Shown here: in pieces, positions 44,824-53,301 of the stretch | Layout of the letters: each line of letters starts with the position of its first letter | Numbering within the stretch: position 1 is the first letter of the stretch | Assembly: GCF_041429785.1 (NCBI RefSeq) | Contig: NZ_CP163423.1 | Coordinates: 3,386,491 to 3,450,490 of the forward strand | Origin: Fretibacter rubidus | Lineage (GTDB): Bacteria > Pseudomonadota > Alphaproteobacteria > Caulobacterales > Maricaulaceae | Direction of reading: 5' to 3' | DNA: 64,000 nt | Notes under the pieces: model-generated | Database searches by the model: none | What the model was told of the DNA's origin: nothing | What the model saw: the letters and a program-made list of their open reading frames with translations, nothing else | Made by a program: the position numbers and the translations under genes

Positions 44824-45447
44824 TTAACGCGCGAACGGATTGAGCTTTTTAAGGCGCATCTGAAGCCCGCCGCGATTTTCTTTGCGGGCCAAAGCGTCGT
44901 CATCAATCAAAAACGTGGTCTGCACAACATAGCGTGTCCCTGCAAAGGGCGGGTGGCCGTGCCAGCTGGTATCAGAGCGCGCAAAGGCAAATACGTTCCC
45001 CGTCAGCGGCTTAACCTCAAGCGCGTAATCATCCATATCCTGATCCCCGTTTAGCGCTCTGATGGCGCCGCCTTCATTGGGGTCCCAGTCTTCATTGAGG
45101 TAAACAAGGCAGGTGCAAATTTTTGAGACGCTATCATTATGGATGCGCCCATCGCCCGCTTTGGACTGTTTGCGTACGGTTATCATGCGCGGTTTATCAC
45201 GCAGCTCTAGCCCTAATTTATCCGACAGAATGGCGGCAAATTGCGGGGACTGTAAATCCTCGATTAATTCGGCAAAGGCCCCGTGGACATTAAGCTTTGA
45301 TAGCGGCCAGTAACCTGTCTTTTTGATGTCAGGATAATCGGCCCGTATGCGCGCGCCGTCAGCGTCTGACACGCAACCTTCTGCGGATAAAAAGGTGAAG
45401 GGCGAGGTTTTGACCGTGCAATTTTCTAACTGATTAAAATCCAGCAT
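44824..45447 (-). CDS. 2-oxoglutarate/Fe(II)-dependent oxygenase
   Basis: A 207-residue prolyl-4-hydroxylase-like double-stranded beta-helix enzyme. The iron ligands appear as H-N-D in GRIHNDSVSK, the distal His lies in DTSWHGHPPF, and the 2-oxoglutarate-binding Arg is in GTRYVVQTTF. CLVYLNEDWDPNEGGAIRAL is the usual following motif. The hydroxylated substrate (protein, sugar or small molecule) is not evident. It begins 38 bp downstream of the dnaK terminator, so it should have its own promoter and lead an oxygenase-glycosyltransferase-dnaJ unit. Confidence 0.85.
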   Translation of the reverse strand: MLDFNQLENCTVKTSPFTFLSAEGCVSDADGARIRADYPDIKKTGYWPLSKLNVHGAFAELIEDLQSPQFAAILSDKLGLELRDKPRMITVRKQSKAGDGRIHNDSVSKICTCLVYLNEDWDPNEGGAIRALNGDQDMDDYALEVKPLTGNVFAFARSDTSWHGHPPFAGTRYVVQTTFLIDDDALARKENRGGLQMRLKKLNPFAR

Positions 45448-45484
45448 GATGTTCCCCTATCCACTTGACGCCCGAACGCATTTA

Positions 45485-45517
45485 AAAAGGCCTCTATGAT
45501 AATCACAGAGGCCTTTT
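45485..45517 (-). terminator. Rho-independent terminator of dnaK
   Basis: AAAAGGCCTCT (45485-45495) pairs perfectly with AGAGGCCTTTT (45507-45517) around an 11-base loop. On the minus strand the stem ends in a run of five T. It starts 20 bp beyond the dnaK stop. Confidence 0.9.
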
Positions 45518-45536
45518 AATTTATCAATTCAAAGCC

Positions 45537-47450
45537 TTATGACTTGTCGTCGTCAACGTCTTCAAATTCGGCGTCAACAACATCATCGTCATCATCATCC
45601 GCCGCGTCGGCTGCGGCTGACATTGGGCCGTCGTCATCACCTTGGCCAGCGGCCGCATAGATGGCTTCGCCCATTTTCATGACGGCGGCGGTCAAGACCT
45701 GTACCTTGTCATTAATCACGGCTGTGTCATCCGTTTCAGCCGCTTCGCGGGCTTCTTTAATGGCCACTTCAATTGCGTCGCGGTCCTCTTGGCTGATCGA
45801 CTCGCCGTGCTCCTTCAAGTCGGCTTCGGCTTTATGCGTCAGCGCCTCGGCTTGGTTTTTGGCTTCGGCCAGCTCGCGGCGCTCTTTATCAGATTCCGCA
45901 TTGGCTTCGGCGTCTTTAACCATAGCGTCAATATCGGCGTCGGACAGGCCGCCGCTGGCTTGGATGCGGATTTGCTGTTCCTTGCCTGTGGCGTTGTCTT
46001 TGGCTGACACATTGACGATACCGTTGGCATCAATGTCAAAAGTCACTTCGATTTGCGGCATACCGCGCGGTGCGGGCGGAATACCGACCAGATCAAACTG
46101 ACCAAGCAGTTTGTTATCCGCCGCCATTTCGCGCTCACCTTGCGAGACGCGAATGGTCACAGCTGATTGGTTATCCGCTGCCGTAGAATAGACTTGGGAC
46201 TTCTTCGTCGGGATTGTCGTGTTACGGTCAATCATGCGCGTAAACACGCCGCCTTCGGTTTCAATACCCAGTGATAGTGGTGTCACGTCCAGCAGTAGCA
46301 CGTCTTTAACATCGCCTTGCAAGACACCGGCCTGAATAGCGGCACCCATGGCGACCACTTCGTCGGGGTTCACACCTTTGTGGGGCTCTTTACCAAAGAA
46401 CTTTGTTACAGCCGCCTGCACCGCTGGCATACGTGTCATACCACCAACAAGAACAACTTCGTCAATCTCGGCCGCCTTCAAACCCGCATCAGCAAGCGCT
46501 TTCTTACACGGAGCAATTGTGCGCTTAATCAGGTCAGCGACAAGTGTTTCAAGCTTGGCACGTGTCAGCTTCATATTCAGGTGTTTCGGGCCAGAGGCGT
46601 CCGCCGTAATAAACGGGAGGTTCACTTCATAAGATGACGCCGTTGACAATTCTTTTTTGGCTTTTTCGGCTTCTTCACGAAGACGTTGCAGCGCAAGCTT
46701 GTCACCTTTTAAGTCGATACCTGTGTCTTTTTTGAACTCGGCATTGAAATATTCGACAATGTGCATGTCAAAATCTTCACCGCCCAGGAATGTGTCGCCG
46801 TTCGTGGCTTTCACTTCAAAGACACCGTCACCGATTTCAAGGATGGATACGTCAAATGTACCGCCGCCCAAATCGTAAACAGCAATCGTTTTGCCGTCTT
46901 CTTTGTTCATACCATAAGCCAGCGCCGCGGCAGTAGGCTCGTTGATAATACGCAGCACTTCAAGACCAGCGATTTTACCCGCGTCTTTCGTGGCTTGGCG
47001 TTGGGCATCGTTAAAATAGGCTGGAACCGTAATCACGGCTTGGGTCACTTCGGAGCCAAGGAAATCTTCCGCCGTCTCTTTCATCTTGGTCAAGATCATG
47101 GCCGAAATTTCAGACGGGCTTAGGACTTTGTCACGACCCTGAATATAGGCGTCGCCGCCTTTACCTTTAACGATCTGATACGGCACAAGCTTGCTGTCTT
47201 TTTTCACGGCGGGGTCTGTCATCGCGCGACCAATCAGGCGCTTGACGGCATAATATGTGTGGTCAGGGTTTGTCACCGCTTGGCGACGGGCCGTTTGACC
47301 GATCAGGCGTTCGCCGTCCTCGGTAAAGGCCACAACAGAGGGTGTTGTGCGCTGGCCTTCCGCATTCTCAATAACGCGGGCTTTGTCGCCGTCCATAACG
47401 GCCACACAAGAGTTGGTTGTACCAAGGTCGATACCAATAACTTTTGACAT
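45537..47450 (-). CDS. dnaK: Chaperone DnaK (Hsp70)
   Basis: A 637-residue ATP-driven chaperone that works with DnaJ and GrpE. The N-terminus is [17 protein letters not shown]; the phosphate motifs are [14 protein letters not shown] and [14 protein letters not shown]. The interdomain linker is [10 protein letters not shown], followed by the substrate-binding beta domain and helical lid. The tail is strongly acidic ([20 protein letters not shown]), typical of proteobacterial DnaK. The start has GGAG 7 bases upstream. A sigma-32-type promoter lies about 105 bp upstream. grpE is not in the window. Confidence 0.98.
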   Translation of the reverse strand: MSKVIGIDLGTTNSCVAVMDGDKARVIENAEGQRTTPSVVAFTEDGERLIGQTARRQAVTNPDHTYYAVKRLIGRAMTDPAVKKDSKLVPYQIVKGKGGDAYIQGRDKVLSPSEISAMILTKMKETAEDFLGSEVTQAVITVPAYFNDAQRQATKDAGKIAGLEVLRIINEPTAAALAYGMNKEDGKTIAVYDLGGGTFDVSILEIGDGVFEVKATNGDTFLGGEDFDMHIVEYFNAEFKKDTGIDLKGDKLALQRLREEAEKAKKELSTASSYEVNLPFITADASGPKHLNMKLTRAKLETLVADLIKRTIAPCKKALADAGLKAAEIDEVVLVGGMTRMPAVQAAVTKFFGKEPHKGVNPDEVVAMGAAIQAGVLQGDVKDVLLLDVTPLSLGIETEGGVFTRMIDRNTTIPTKKSQVYSTAADNQSAVTIRVSQGEREMAADNKLLGQFDLVGIPPAPRGMPQIEVTFDIDANGIVNVSAKDNATGKEQQIRIQASGGLSDADIDAMVKDAEANAESDKERRELAEAKNQAEALTHKAEADLKEHGESISQEDRDAIEVAIKEAREAAETDDTAVINDKVQVLTAAVMKMGEAIYAAAGQGDDDGPMSAAADAADDDDDDVVDAEFEDVDDDKS

Positions 47451-47554
47451 GTTTCACTCCATTCATGAAGCCGCCCCTTGCGGCCCATAGGCTAGGTTTG
47501 ATTTAAGACGGCCCGATGATGCTAAAACCAGCATCACAGAACCCGTTGAGCCCG

Positions 47555-47584
47555 ATATGGGGGCCCATTTAAGACGTGCAAGGG
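47555..47584 (-). promoter_or_regulatory. Predicted heat-shock (sigma-32/RpoH) promoter of dnaK
   Basis: Read on the minus strand: CCCTTG (-35, 47584-47579), a 17-bp spacer, and CCCATAT (-10, 47561-47555). The pair fits the alphaproteobacterial RpoH pattern CTTG-N17/18-CYTATNT closely. It ends 104 bp before the dnaK start, giving an untranslated leader of about 95 bases. Sequence match only; activity is inferred from the family's known regulation. Confidence 0.65.
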
Positions 47585-47729
47585 TGAGCCGTGAGAAAGT
47601 TCACATTTTTGTGAGTCTTTATAAGGGGATGGATGAATTAAGCGGCGGGTAATGACGGCGTCCTTGCAGTTTTGTCATTTGAAATCAGCTGTCTGTCGGG
47701 GTTATGGTTTAAACCTTATTGGGGGATTT

Positions 47730-49157
47730 ATGCGGGCTTTATTTTTAATGTTACTTTGCACTGCCCTCGTCAGTTGCGCACCGAACAAGAATGCGGACAA
47801 TTCCGAACGAGATAAACCCTCCATAGACGCCCCGATTGCGCTGACCCTGACAGATGGCGGCGATGGGCCATGGACGGTTGATATAAAACGGCGAGGCACA
47901 GGCCCTCTTAACGGTGGCGACCTTTACGCCTTTTCACGGTCCACCAATGATTACCGCAGCGAAACATGGCAGTCTGTCACGGGCGCAGACTTTGCCCGCA
48001 AATATGGTTTTGATACGATTACGCTGACCGATAATCAGGCGCAGCTAACCCTCATGCCCTATAGCGGTATGATGCAGGCGAGCTACACGCCGTTCATTCA
48101 CTTCTCGGATGGGGGGACAGCTGTGTTTGCAGGGCAATTTGATATGTTTGCTCTAAAAGATGAGGCTGCACTGGAAGCATTGGGCGGTGACGTTTATAAT
48201 AATAAAGGTGATCTGTTTGCAGCGCCGCTGACGATAAAATCCTCGCGCCCCATTCTTTACGGGGGGCAAAGCTATGATGGGGAATTCACGCTCAACTTGG
48301 ATGGCAAAGTGTCCTATGCCTATGTTGGCGAGACGGATATTACCCAAGGTCAAGACTTTGCTGGTGTAATTGACCCAGGCTTGCCAGACTGGATTTCTGG
48401 GCGATTTGATGACGATTTAACCCTTGTCTTTAAGGCGTTATCTGAGCGTTGGGGCTTTGGCCTAACGGATAAGGCAACCATATTACTCGCCTTTGAAGGC
48501 TACGAATTAGAGGGCTTATCCGCGACAGGCGGCGCGCTACCCGGTAATATGATTGTCATGCAGTTAAGCGGTAATCGTTTGCGTGAGGAAAACCCACGCA
48601 TACTCTCTTATTTGCAATGGTTTTTCACTCATGAGGCCGCCCATTTATTCCAAGGTCACAGCGACAAGCATTACGCCCATAACCGCTATAGCTGGATTAA
48701 CGAGGGCGGGGCCAACACAATGACATCGATGATATTGGTCGATAAGGGTTTGGTGGCGGATGATTATCTGCAAGACACTTACAGCAATAGTTTCAAGCGT
48801 TGCACAGAGGCGTTGGAAGGTAAAACGCTAGAGACTGCGATTAACAACGGGCCAGAGGGTAATTACGACTGCGGCGATTTGATAGGGCGCATCACCGATG
48901 CGGCTCTGCCTGATTATGATTTCTTTGATTTCTGGAATGCGTTCTTGGACGGGCTAGACGGTAATTTCACCGACGCTGATTATTTCAAAACAATGCGTGC
49001 GCTTGGTGCCAATGAAAGCGTCGTGAGCCGTCTAGAGGCTTTGACATCAGAGAAAATCACAGACGCAACTGGCCATTTACAAAGCTTGATGAATGATGCG
49101 GGTATAAAGACAACATTTGTGGACGGCACCATGACGGCAATTGCCTTTCCTGACTAG
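47730..49157 (+). CDS. Lipoprotein with HEXXH zinc-peptidase motif (gluzincin-like)
   Basis: A 475-residue exported protein with a lipoprotein signal ending LVSC near residue 15. Residues 30-250 are a beta-rich domain. The second half contains WFFTHEAAHLFQGH, then a Glu 20 residues after the second His in WINEGGA, the HEXXH plus Glu pattern of M1/MA-clan peptidases. There is no M1 GAMEN motif, so the closest relatives may be the peptidase MA-like family. The ATG at 47730 has GGGGGA before it and fits a signal peptide; an upstream in-frame TTG or ATG would hide the signal. Substrate unknown. alkB follows after 18 bp. Confidence 0.75.
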   Translation: MRALFLMLLCTALVSCAPNKNADNSERDKPSIDAPIALTLTDGGDGPWTVDIKRRGTGPLNGGDLYAFSRSTNDYRSETWQSVTGADFARKYGFDTITLTDNQAQLTLMPYSGMMQASYTPFIHFSDGGTAVFAGQFDMFALKDEAALEALGGDVYNNKGDLFAAPLTIKSSRPILYGGQSYDGEFTLNLDGKVSYAYVGETDITQGQDFAGVIDPGLPDWISGRFDDDLTLVFKALSERWGFGLTDKATILLAFEGYELEGLSATGGALPGNMIVMQLSGNRLREENPRILSYLQWFFTHEAAHLFQGHSDKHYAHNRYSWINEGGANTMTSMILVDKGLVADDYLQDTYSNSFKRCTEALEGKTLETAINNGPEGNYDCGDLIGRITDAALPDYDFFDFWNAFLDGLDGNFTDADYFKTMRALGANESVVSRLEALTSEKITDATGHLQSLMNDAGIKTTFVDGTMTAIAFPD

Positions 49158-49175
49158 TCCCGCCAAATTGGATCT

Positions 49176-49799
49176 ATGACACCCCAACCCCCATTTCCCC
49201 AAGGCTTCGCGCATTACCCGCTTTATTTTGACCCCGCGCAGCAAGCGGCCCTCATCGATGCTGTCAAAGCGGGGGTGAGCCAAGCGCCGTTTTATCAGCC
49301 GACGATGCCCCGCACTGGTGCGCCGTTATCTGTGGTGATGTCAAATTTCGGCTCGCTCGGCTGGGTGACGGATAAGGAAAAGGGTTACCGTTATGAAGCC
49401 GTGCATCCAAAAACGGGCATGCCGTGGGCGGCGCTTCCCGACGCGCTTCTGACGCTATGGCATAAGGTGACGGATTGCCCTGTGGCCCCCGAAGCCTGCC
49501 TTATCAACTGGTACCGCGCAGGCGCGAAGATGGGGATGCATGTTGATAATGACGAGAAAGAGGTGCGTGCGCCTGTGGTCTCTGTCAGCCTCGGCGATCC
49601 CGCCACGTTCCGTATCGGCGGACCTAAACGCGGCGGACGGGCCCGGTCAGTGAAGCTGCAATCGGGTGATGTTGTGGTGTTGGCGGGCGAGGCGCGGCTC
49701 TGTCATCACGGTGTGTCCAAAATTGATTACGGGCAAAGCGCGCTGGTGCCCCGCGGCGGGCGAATAAATCTCACGATGCGAAGGGTCAATCCTTATTAA
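49176..49799 (+). CDS. alkB: AlkB: alkylated DNA repair dioxygenase
   Basis: A 207-residue 2-oxoglutarate/Fe(II) enzyme that removes methyl groups from 1-methyladenine and 3-methylcytosine oxidatively. The iron ligands are H122 and D124 in GMHVDND and the distal H178 in RLCHHGVSK. The 2-oxoglutarate-binding arginines lie in PRGGRINLTMRRVNPY at the C-terminus. LINWYRAGAKMGMH is the N-terminal lead-in also found in E. coli AlkB, which is about the same length. The last 20 residues are repeated as a diverged vestige just downstream (49837-49896). Confidence 0.95.
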   Translation: MTPQPPFPQGFAHYPLYFDPAQQAALIDAVKAGVSQAPFYQPTMPRTGAPLSVVMSNFGSLGWVTDKEKGYRYEAVHPKTGMPWAALPDALLTLWHKVTDCPVAPEACLINWYRAGAKMGMHVDNDEKEVRAPVVSVSLGDPATFRIGGPKRGGRARSVKLQSGDVVVLAGEARLCHHGVSKIDYGQSALVPRGGRINLTMRRVNPY

Positions 49800-49824
49800 A
49801 ATCCATTATCAGTCGTTGGCATAA

Positions 49825-49896
49825 AAAGCCCGCCGCATCTATGCGCCAAGGGGCGCGCGGATATATCTGACGATGCGGCGTGTGAATCCCTATTAA
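49825..49896 (+). pseudogene. Vestige of a second alkB gene (C-terminal fragment)
   Basis: Between two in-frame stops the DNA reads KARRIYAPRGARIYLTMRRV then NPY and stop, against LVPRGGRINLTMRRVNPY at the end of alkB. Bases 49837-49896 therefore encode the last 19 residues of an AlkB-like protein, ending with the same NPY-stop. Nearly all base differences from alkB are in third positions, so this copy diverged while coding, and the rest was lost later. It lies 25-97 bp after the alkB stop and has no start codon or ribosome site. It could be a relic of a tandem copy or of replacement by a related gene. Confidence 0.65.
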
Positions 49897-49930
49897 GACT
49901 TCTTTTGAAGTTATCATTTATGCCCCTGAT

Positions 49931-50974
49931 ATGACCAGATTTAGCCTCGCACTTTTGACAACGGCCGCCCTTATCGCTTGCAGCCCTGTGGAACCTGCGC
50001 AAATGGGCGAAGCGCTGGCGACTGTGCCCACCTCTACCAAAACCGCCCATACCGACCACAGTTATTTTCCCGTGAAGCGCTGCATGAATATTGGTAATGC
50101 GCTAGAGGCTGAATATGAGGGCGCATGGGGTTATACCGTGCGCCGCCAAGATTTGGCGGCCATCGCCACTGCCGGCTTTGACACCATCCGTCTGCCTGTG
50201 CGTTGGGACCTTCGTACACAAACGCGCCCACCTTATAAAATAGAACAGGCCTTATTTAACCGCGTAGACGAAGTGATAGCTTGGGCCAATGCGCTGGGGC
50301 TCGGCGTTATTTTGGATGTCCATCATTTTGAGACGCTCTCTACCGATATGACAGGAGAGACGCCGCGCTTCCTTGCCATATGGAAACAAATTGCAGAGCA
50401 TTATAAAGACGCGCCCGACACGCTTTATTTTGAGCTGTTTAATGAACCCACAGCGGACGCTGGCATGGGCCAAACCAATGCCTTATATGCCAAAGCTTTG
50501 CCAATAATTCGTGCAACAAATCCGACGCGGCCTGTGATTATTGGAGGTAACCGTTGGAATTCTGTCGATACTTTGGCGGATGTCATATTTCCCGATGATC
50601 CCTATTTGGTGGCAACCTTTCATGATTACGGGCCCCATGCTTTTACCCATCAAGGTGCGCAGTGGGATCCGAATCCGCCGCCCATTGGCCGGGGCTGGGG
50701 CAGCCGCGCGGATAAGGCGGAGCTAAAAGAAACCTATGATATTGCGCGCAAGTTTCAAGCCCGCTCAGGCTTGCCTGTTTTTGTGGGTGAATTTGGCGTC
50801 ATTGATAATGTGCCTATTGCAAAACGGGCCGAGTGGACAAAGCTGCGCCGTCAAGCCATGGAACGCGAAGGCTATGGCTGGTGCGCTTGGGATTTGGTGG
50901 GCCGCTTCGCGAGTTATGATGAAGAGGCCGAGCAGTGGCTGCCGGGAATGAAAGACGCTTTTTTCGGGCGCTAG
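49931..50974 (+). CDS. Glycoside hydrolase family 5 lipoprotein (endoglucanase-type)
   Basis: A 347-residue (beta/alpha)8-barrel hydrolase with a lipoprotein signal ending LIAC (Cys17). The acid/base residue is E172 in YFELFNEP and the nucleophile is E287 in PVFVGEFG. Supporting motifs are RCMNIGNALEAEYEGAWGY, DTIRLPVRWD, ILDVHHFE and WNSVDTL. Family members cleave beta-1,4- or beta-1,3-glucans, mannans or xylans. The subfamily cannot be fixed by eye, though the plan resembles bacterial cellulases. Its stop overlaps the MATE gene on the other strand by 4 bp. The PUL-type genes at the left end are 44 kb away. Confidence 0.9.
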   Translation: MTRFSLALLTTAALIACSPVEPAQMGEALATVPTSTKTAHTDHSYFPVKRCMNIGNALEAEYEGAWGYTVRRQDLAAIATAGFDTIRLPVRWDLRTQTRPPYKIEQALFNRVDEVIAWANALGLGVILDVHHFETLSTDMTGETPRFLAIWKQIAEHYKDAPDTLYFELFNEPTADAGMGQTNALYAKALPIIRATNPTRPVIIGGNRWNSVDTLADVIFPDDPYLVATFHDYGPHAFTHQGAQWDPNPPPIGRGWGSRADKAELKETYDIARKFQARSGLPVFVGEFGVIDNVPIAKRAEWTKLRRQAMEREGYGWCAWDLVGRFASYDEEAEQWLPGMKDAFFGR

Positions 50975-52377
50975 TTTTCCACCCGCAGGCGGCGTTTTAC
51001 CCACAACACCCAAAAAAGCCGCGCGCCTAAGAATATGGACGCTGCCAGCAATCCCGCCGTCAGGCCGTACCAAATACCGTTCGCGCCAACATCCGTTTTC
51101 AGGCCTAAATAATAGGCGACTGGAAAGCCGATAATCCAATAGCTTATGCCCGTCATCACCATAGGGATTTGGACGTCTTTTAACCCGCGCAGCAATTGAT
51201 TGGCGGCGACCTGGATGGCGTCAAAAAACATAAAACCTGCCGCGAGTGGCAAAAACCCAATGACTAGCGCGCGTATCACATCGTTTTCTGCGTCTGGCCC
51301 AACATAAAGAGCTGTGATGATATTTGGCGATAGCGCGATAGCGAGCGCCAAAATGGTCATGGTGACTGTCGATAGGGCAACACAGACGCTAGCCGCACGC
51401 TTAGCAGCGGGCAGGTTACCTGCTCCCGCTGCGTGACCAATACGCACGGCGCCCGCCATAGACAGACCCCACGGCACCATGAAAGCCAGGGACGCCACGT
51501 TTAACCCGATTTGATAGGCTGCCATTTCCATCACGCCAATGACACCCATTAAAAGAACGCCAGCGTTAAATAACATGCCCTCGAAAATCGTGGAGACACT
51601 GATTGGCCAGCCGAGTTTTACGACATCGCGGAAGCGCGGCCAATCGGGTCTATGCCAATTTTTAAACAGATCAAATTTGCACGCAGAGCTATCAAGCTTG
51701 ATATAGATGATAAAGAAAACAAAGCTACAGAGCCCCGCCAAGGATGAGGCAATACCAGCGCCTAGCAGGTCTAGCTTTGGCGCGCCGAAGTTTCCAAAAA
51801 TCAAAATGTAATTAAACACAGCGTTCAGACCCGCCGTCAGCAGGATAAGTAAAAACGGAATAGTGGTCTTATTAATCGCGGCTAGAAAATTCCGGAGCGC
51901 CATAACCCCCATCATAAAGGGCCAGCCAAACGCAAGAAGCGCCATATAATCACGCGCGCGGGATGCGATGGCAGGGTCTTGCCCCATAAGACTGGCGAGC
52001 GGTTCCATCGCCCAAATGACAATCACGAGCAGCGGGATAAGCGCGACAATCAACCAAAGCCCCATGCGCACGCTATGGCGCACATCTGTGTAATCGTGTT
52101 TATCCGCGCCCAGCGCTTGGGACACCAGCGGGGTCACCGCCATGACAGGGCCTGCCGCAATCATCCATAGCAAAAAGTTCACGACCAGGGCCAGCGACGC
52201 AGCGGCAATTTCTTCGGCACCAACACGGCTGATCATCAACAGATCAATGGTCAGGGTCAACATTGATACAATTTGCGCGGCCGCCATAGGCACGCCCAGC
52301 ACCAAAAGCGCGGATAATTCCTCGCGCCAATTGGTGGACGGTTTTACGTCACTGCTATCTGTCAGGCCTGTATCCAT
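50971..52377 (-). CDS. MATE-family multidrug/sodium efflux transporter
   Basis: A 468-residue pump with 12 membrane helices in two homologous halves. ELSALLVLGVPMAAAQIVSM and GLNVASLAFMVPWGLSMAGA are the equivalent parts of the two halves, and AVRIGHAAGAGNLPAAKRAA is the typical loop of NorM-like members. It exchanges cationic drugs or metabolites for Na+ or H+. It is monocistronic, with 118 bp to gcrA. Substrate unknown. The usual regulator next to efflux pumps is missing. Confidence 0.92.
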   Translation of the reverse strand: MDTGLTDSSDVKPSTNWREELSALLVLGVPMAAAQIVSMLTLTIDLLMISRVGAEEIAAASLALVVNFLLWMIAAGPVMAVTPLVSQALGADKHDYTDVRHSVRMGLWLIVALIPLLVIVIWAMEPLASLMGQDPAIASRARDYMALLAFGWPFMMGVMALRNFLAAINKTTIPFLLILLTAGLNAVFNYILIFGNFGAPKLDLLGAGIASSLAGLCSFVFFIIYIKLDSSACKFDLFKNWHRPDWPRFRDVVKLGWPISVSTIFEGMLFNAGVLLMGVIGVMEMAAYQIGLNVASLAFMVPWGLSMAGAVRIGHAAGAGNLPAAKRAASVCVALSTVTMTILALAIALSPNIITALYVGPDAENDVIRALVIGFLPLAAGFMFFDAIQVAANQLLRGLKDVQIPMVMTGISYWIIGFPVAYYLGLKTDVGANGIWYGLTAGLLAASIFLGARLFWVLWVKRRLRVEN

Positions 52378-52412
52378 GTCGCGCCAATATAGGGAATATC
52401 ATAGGTTTCAAG

Positions 52413-52452
52413 AAAAACCCCGCCCGACCCTAAAATAAGGGTCGACCGGGGT
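52413..52452 (-). terminator. Rho-independent terminator downstream of gcrA
   Basis: On the minus strand a stem pairs CGACCCT with AGGGTCG (52425-52431 and 52438-52444, loop of six) and extends with an outer ACCCCG/CGGGGT pair (52417-52422 and 52447-52452), ending in a run of T. It starts 44 bp beyond the gcrA stop and just before the MATE gene, insulating the two. Confidence 0.85.
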
Positions 52453-52495
52453 CGCTATATTCACGGTGAGGGGAGATATAGCGTGTTTGAAAACG

Positions 52496-53029
52496 CTAGC
52501 GTTTTTGTAAATGCTTCATTGTCGTTTGACCGAGTGTTTTCTGGCCGGGGTAACGACGGCGGCTCGGTTGATAAGCCACAGAGCTATGCGCGTCGCAATA
52601 AGGTGTAGACGGGTCTGTTTTACGGCCGCAAAAGCGGAAATCAGATTTGGACGGGTCGCCAATTGGCCACTTACACATGTGATCACGAATGGTCATAATA
52701 GTCGCGTATTCGCCGCTCGGTAATGGCTTGGCCTCAACTGGGGGTGTTGGCGGTTTAGCGGGCGCCTGGCGGGCTGTGCGCGCTGGCGCAGACGGCGTGG
52801 TTACCGTCGTCGTTCGGGCCGTCGTGCGTGTTCGCGGCGCAGAGGGTTTTGTTGTGCGAATGGTCGCAGGACGAGACGGCTTGGCGCGGCCTGACAATCC
52901 CAAACGGTGGACTTTGCCGATAACGGCGTTACGTGTCACACCGCCCAATTGTTTGGCGATTTGGCTGGCTGATAACCCTTCGGCCCATAATTTCGTTAAA
53001 ACCTCTACCCGATCATCTGTCCAAGCCAT
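52496..53029 (-). CDS. gcrA: Cell-cycle regulator GcrA
   Basis: A 177-residue transcription factor that binds sigma-70 and promoters with CcrM-methylated GANTC sites in Caulobacter-like bacteria. The N-terminal DNA-binding part is WTDDRVEVLTKLWAEGLSAS then QIAKQLGGVTRNAVIGKVHR. A Pro/Ala/Thr/Arg-rich linker follows (45-110), then the C-terminal sigma-binding domain with HMCKWPIGDPSKSDFRFCGR and PYCDAHSSVAYQP. It is one of the best markers for the host lineage. The upstream region holds a perfect DnaA box and two direct repeats, consistent with DnaA-dependent gcrA transcription known in Caulobacter crescentus. A rho-independent terminator follows. Confidence 0.97.
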   Translation of the reverse strand: MAWTDDRVEVLTKLWAEGLSASQIAKQLGGVTRNAVIGKVHRLGLSGRAKPSRPATIRTTKPSAPRTRTTARTTTVTTPSAPARTARQAPAKPPTPPVEAKPLPSGEYATIMTIRDHMCKWPIGDPSKSDFRFCGRKTDPSTPYCDAHSSVAYQPSRRRYPGQKTLGQTTMKHLQKR

Positions 53030-53153
53030 GAAACCCTCTTATGAATTATAAGGCATTAATCCATTGCCTTGATGGTCAATGGTCGCCGCCTGTGTGTCCG
53101 AATGCTGTTACCGCAATATATAGTGCGCGACAAAGATGCTCCCCTATGCCTCA

Positions 53154-53213
53154 CACAAGATAAAGTATACAAAAGGTTAAAAACCACAAGATAAAGTTTA
53201 CGGATTATCCACA
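53154..53213. promoter_or_regulatory. Direct repeats and perfect DnaA box upstream of gcrA
   Basis: CACAAGATAAAGTATAC (53154-53170) and CACAAGATAAAGTTTAC (53185-53201) are 17-bp direct repeats with one difference, 31 bp apart, close to three helical turns. A perfect DnaA box TTATCCACA follows at 53205-53213. All lie in the 272-bp gap between gcrA (minus strand, start 53029) and the ABC permease (plus strand, start 53302). Position favours gcrA control, but the ABC permease could also be affected. Confidence 0.6.
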
Positions 53214-53301
53214 ACAATCAATATATAGAGAGGTAAATTTTACCCTTTTTATCCGTGAAACGTTGCTTGGCGTGCGCAATGCCCCGTGATAGGGCTAGGC
53301 C

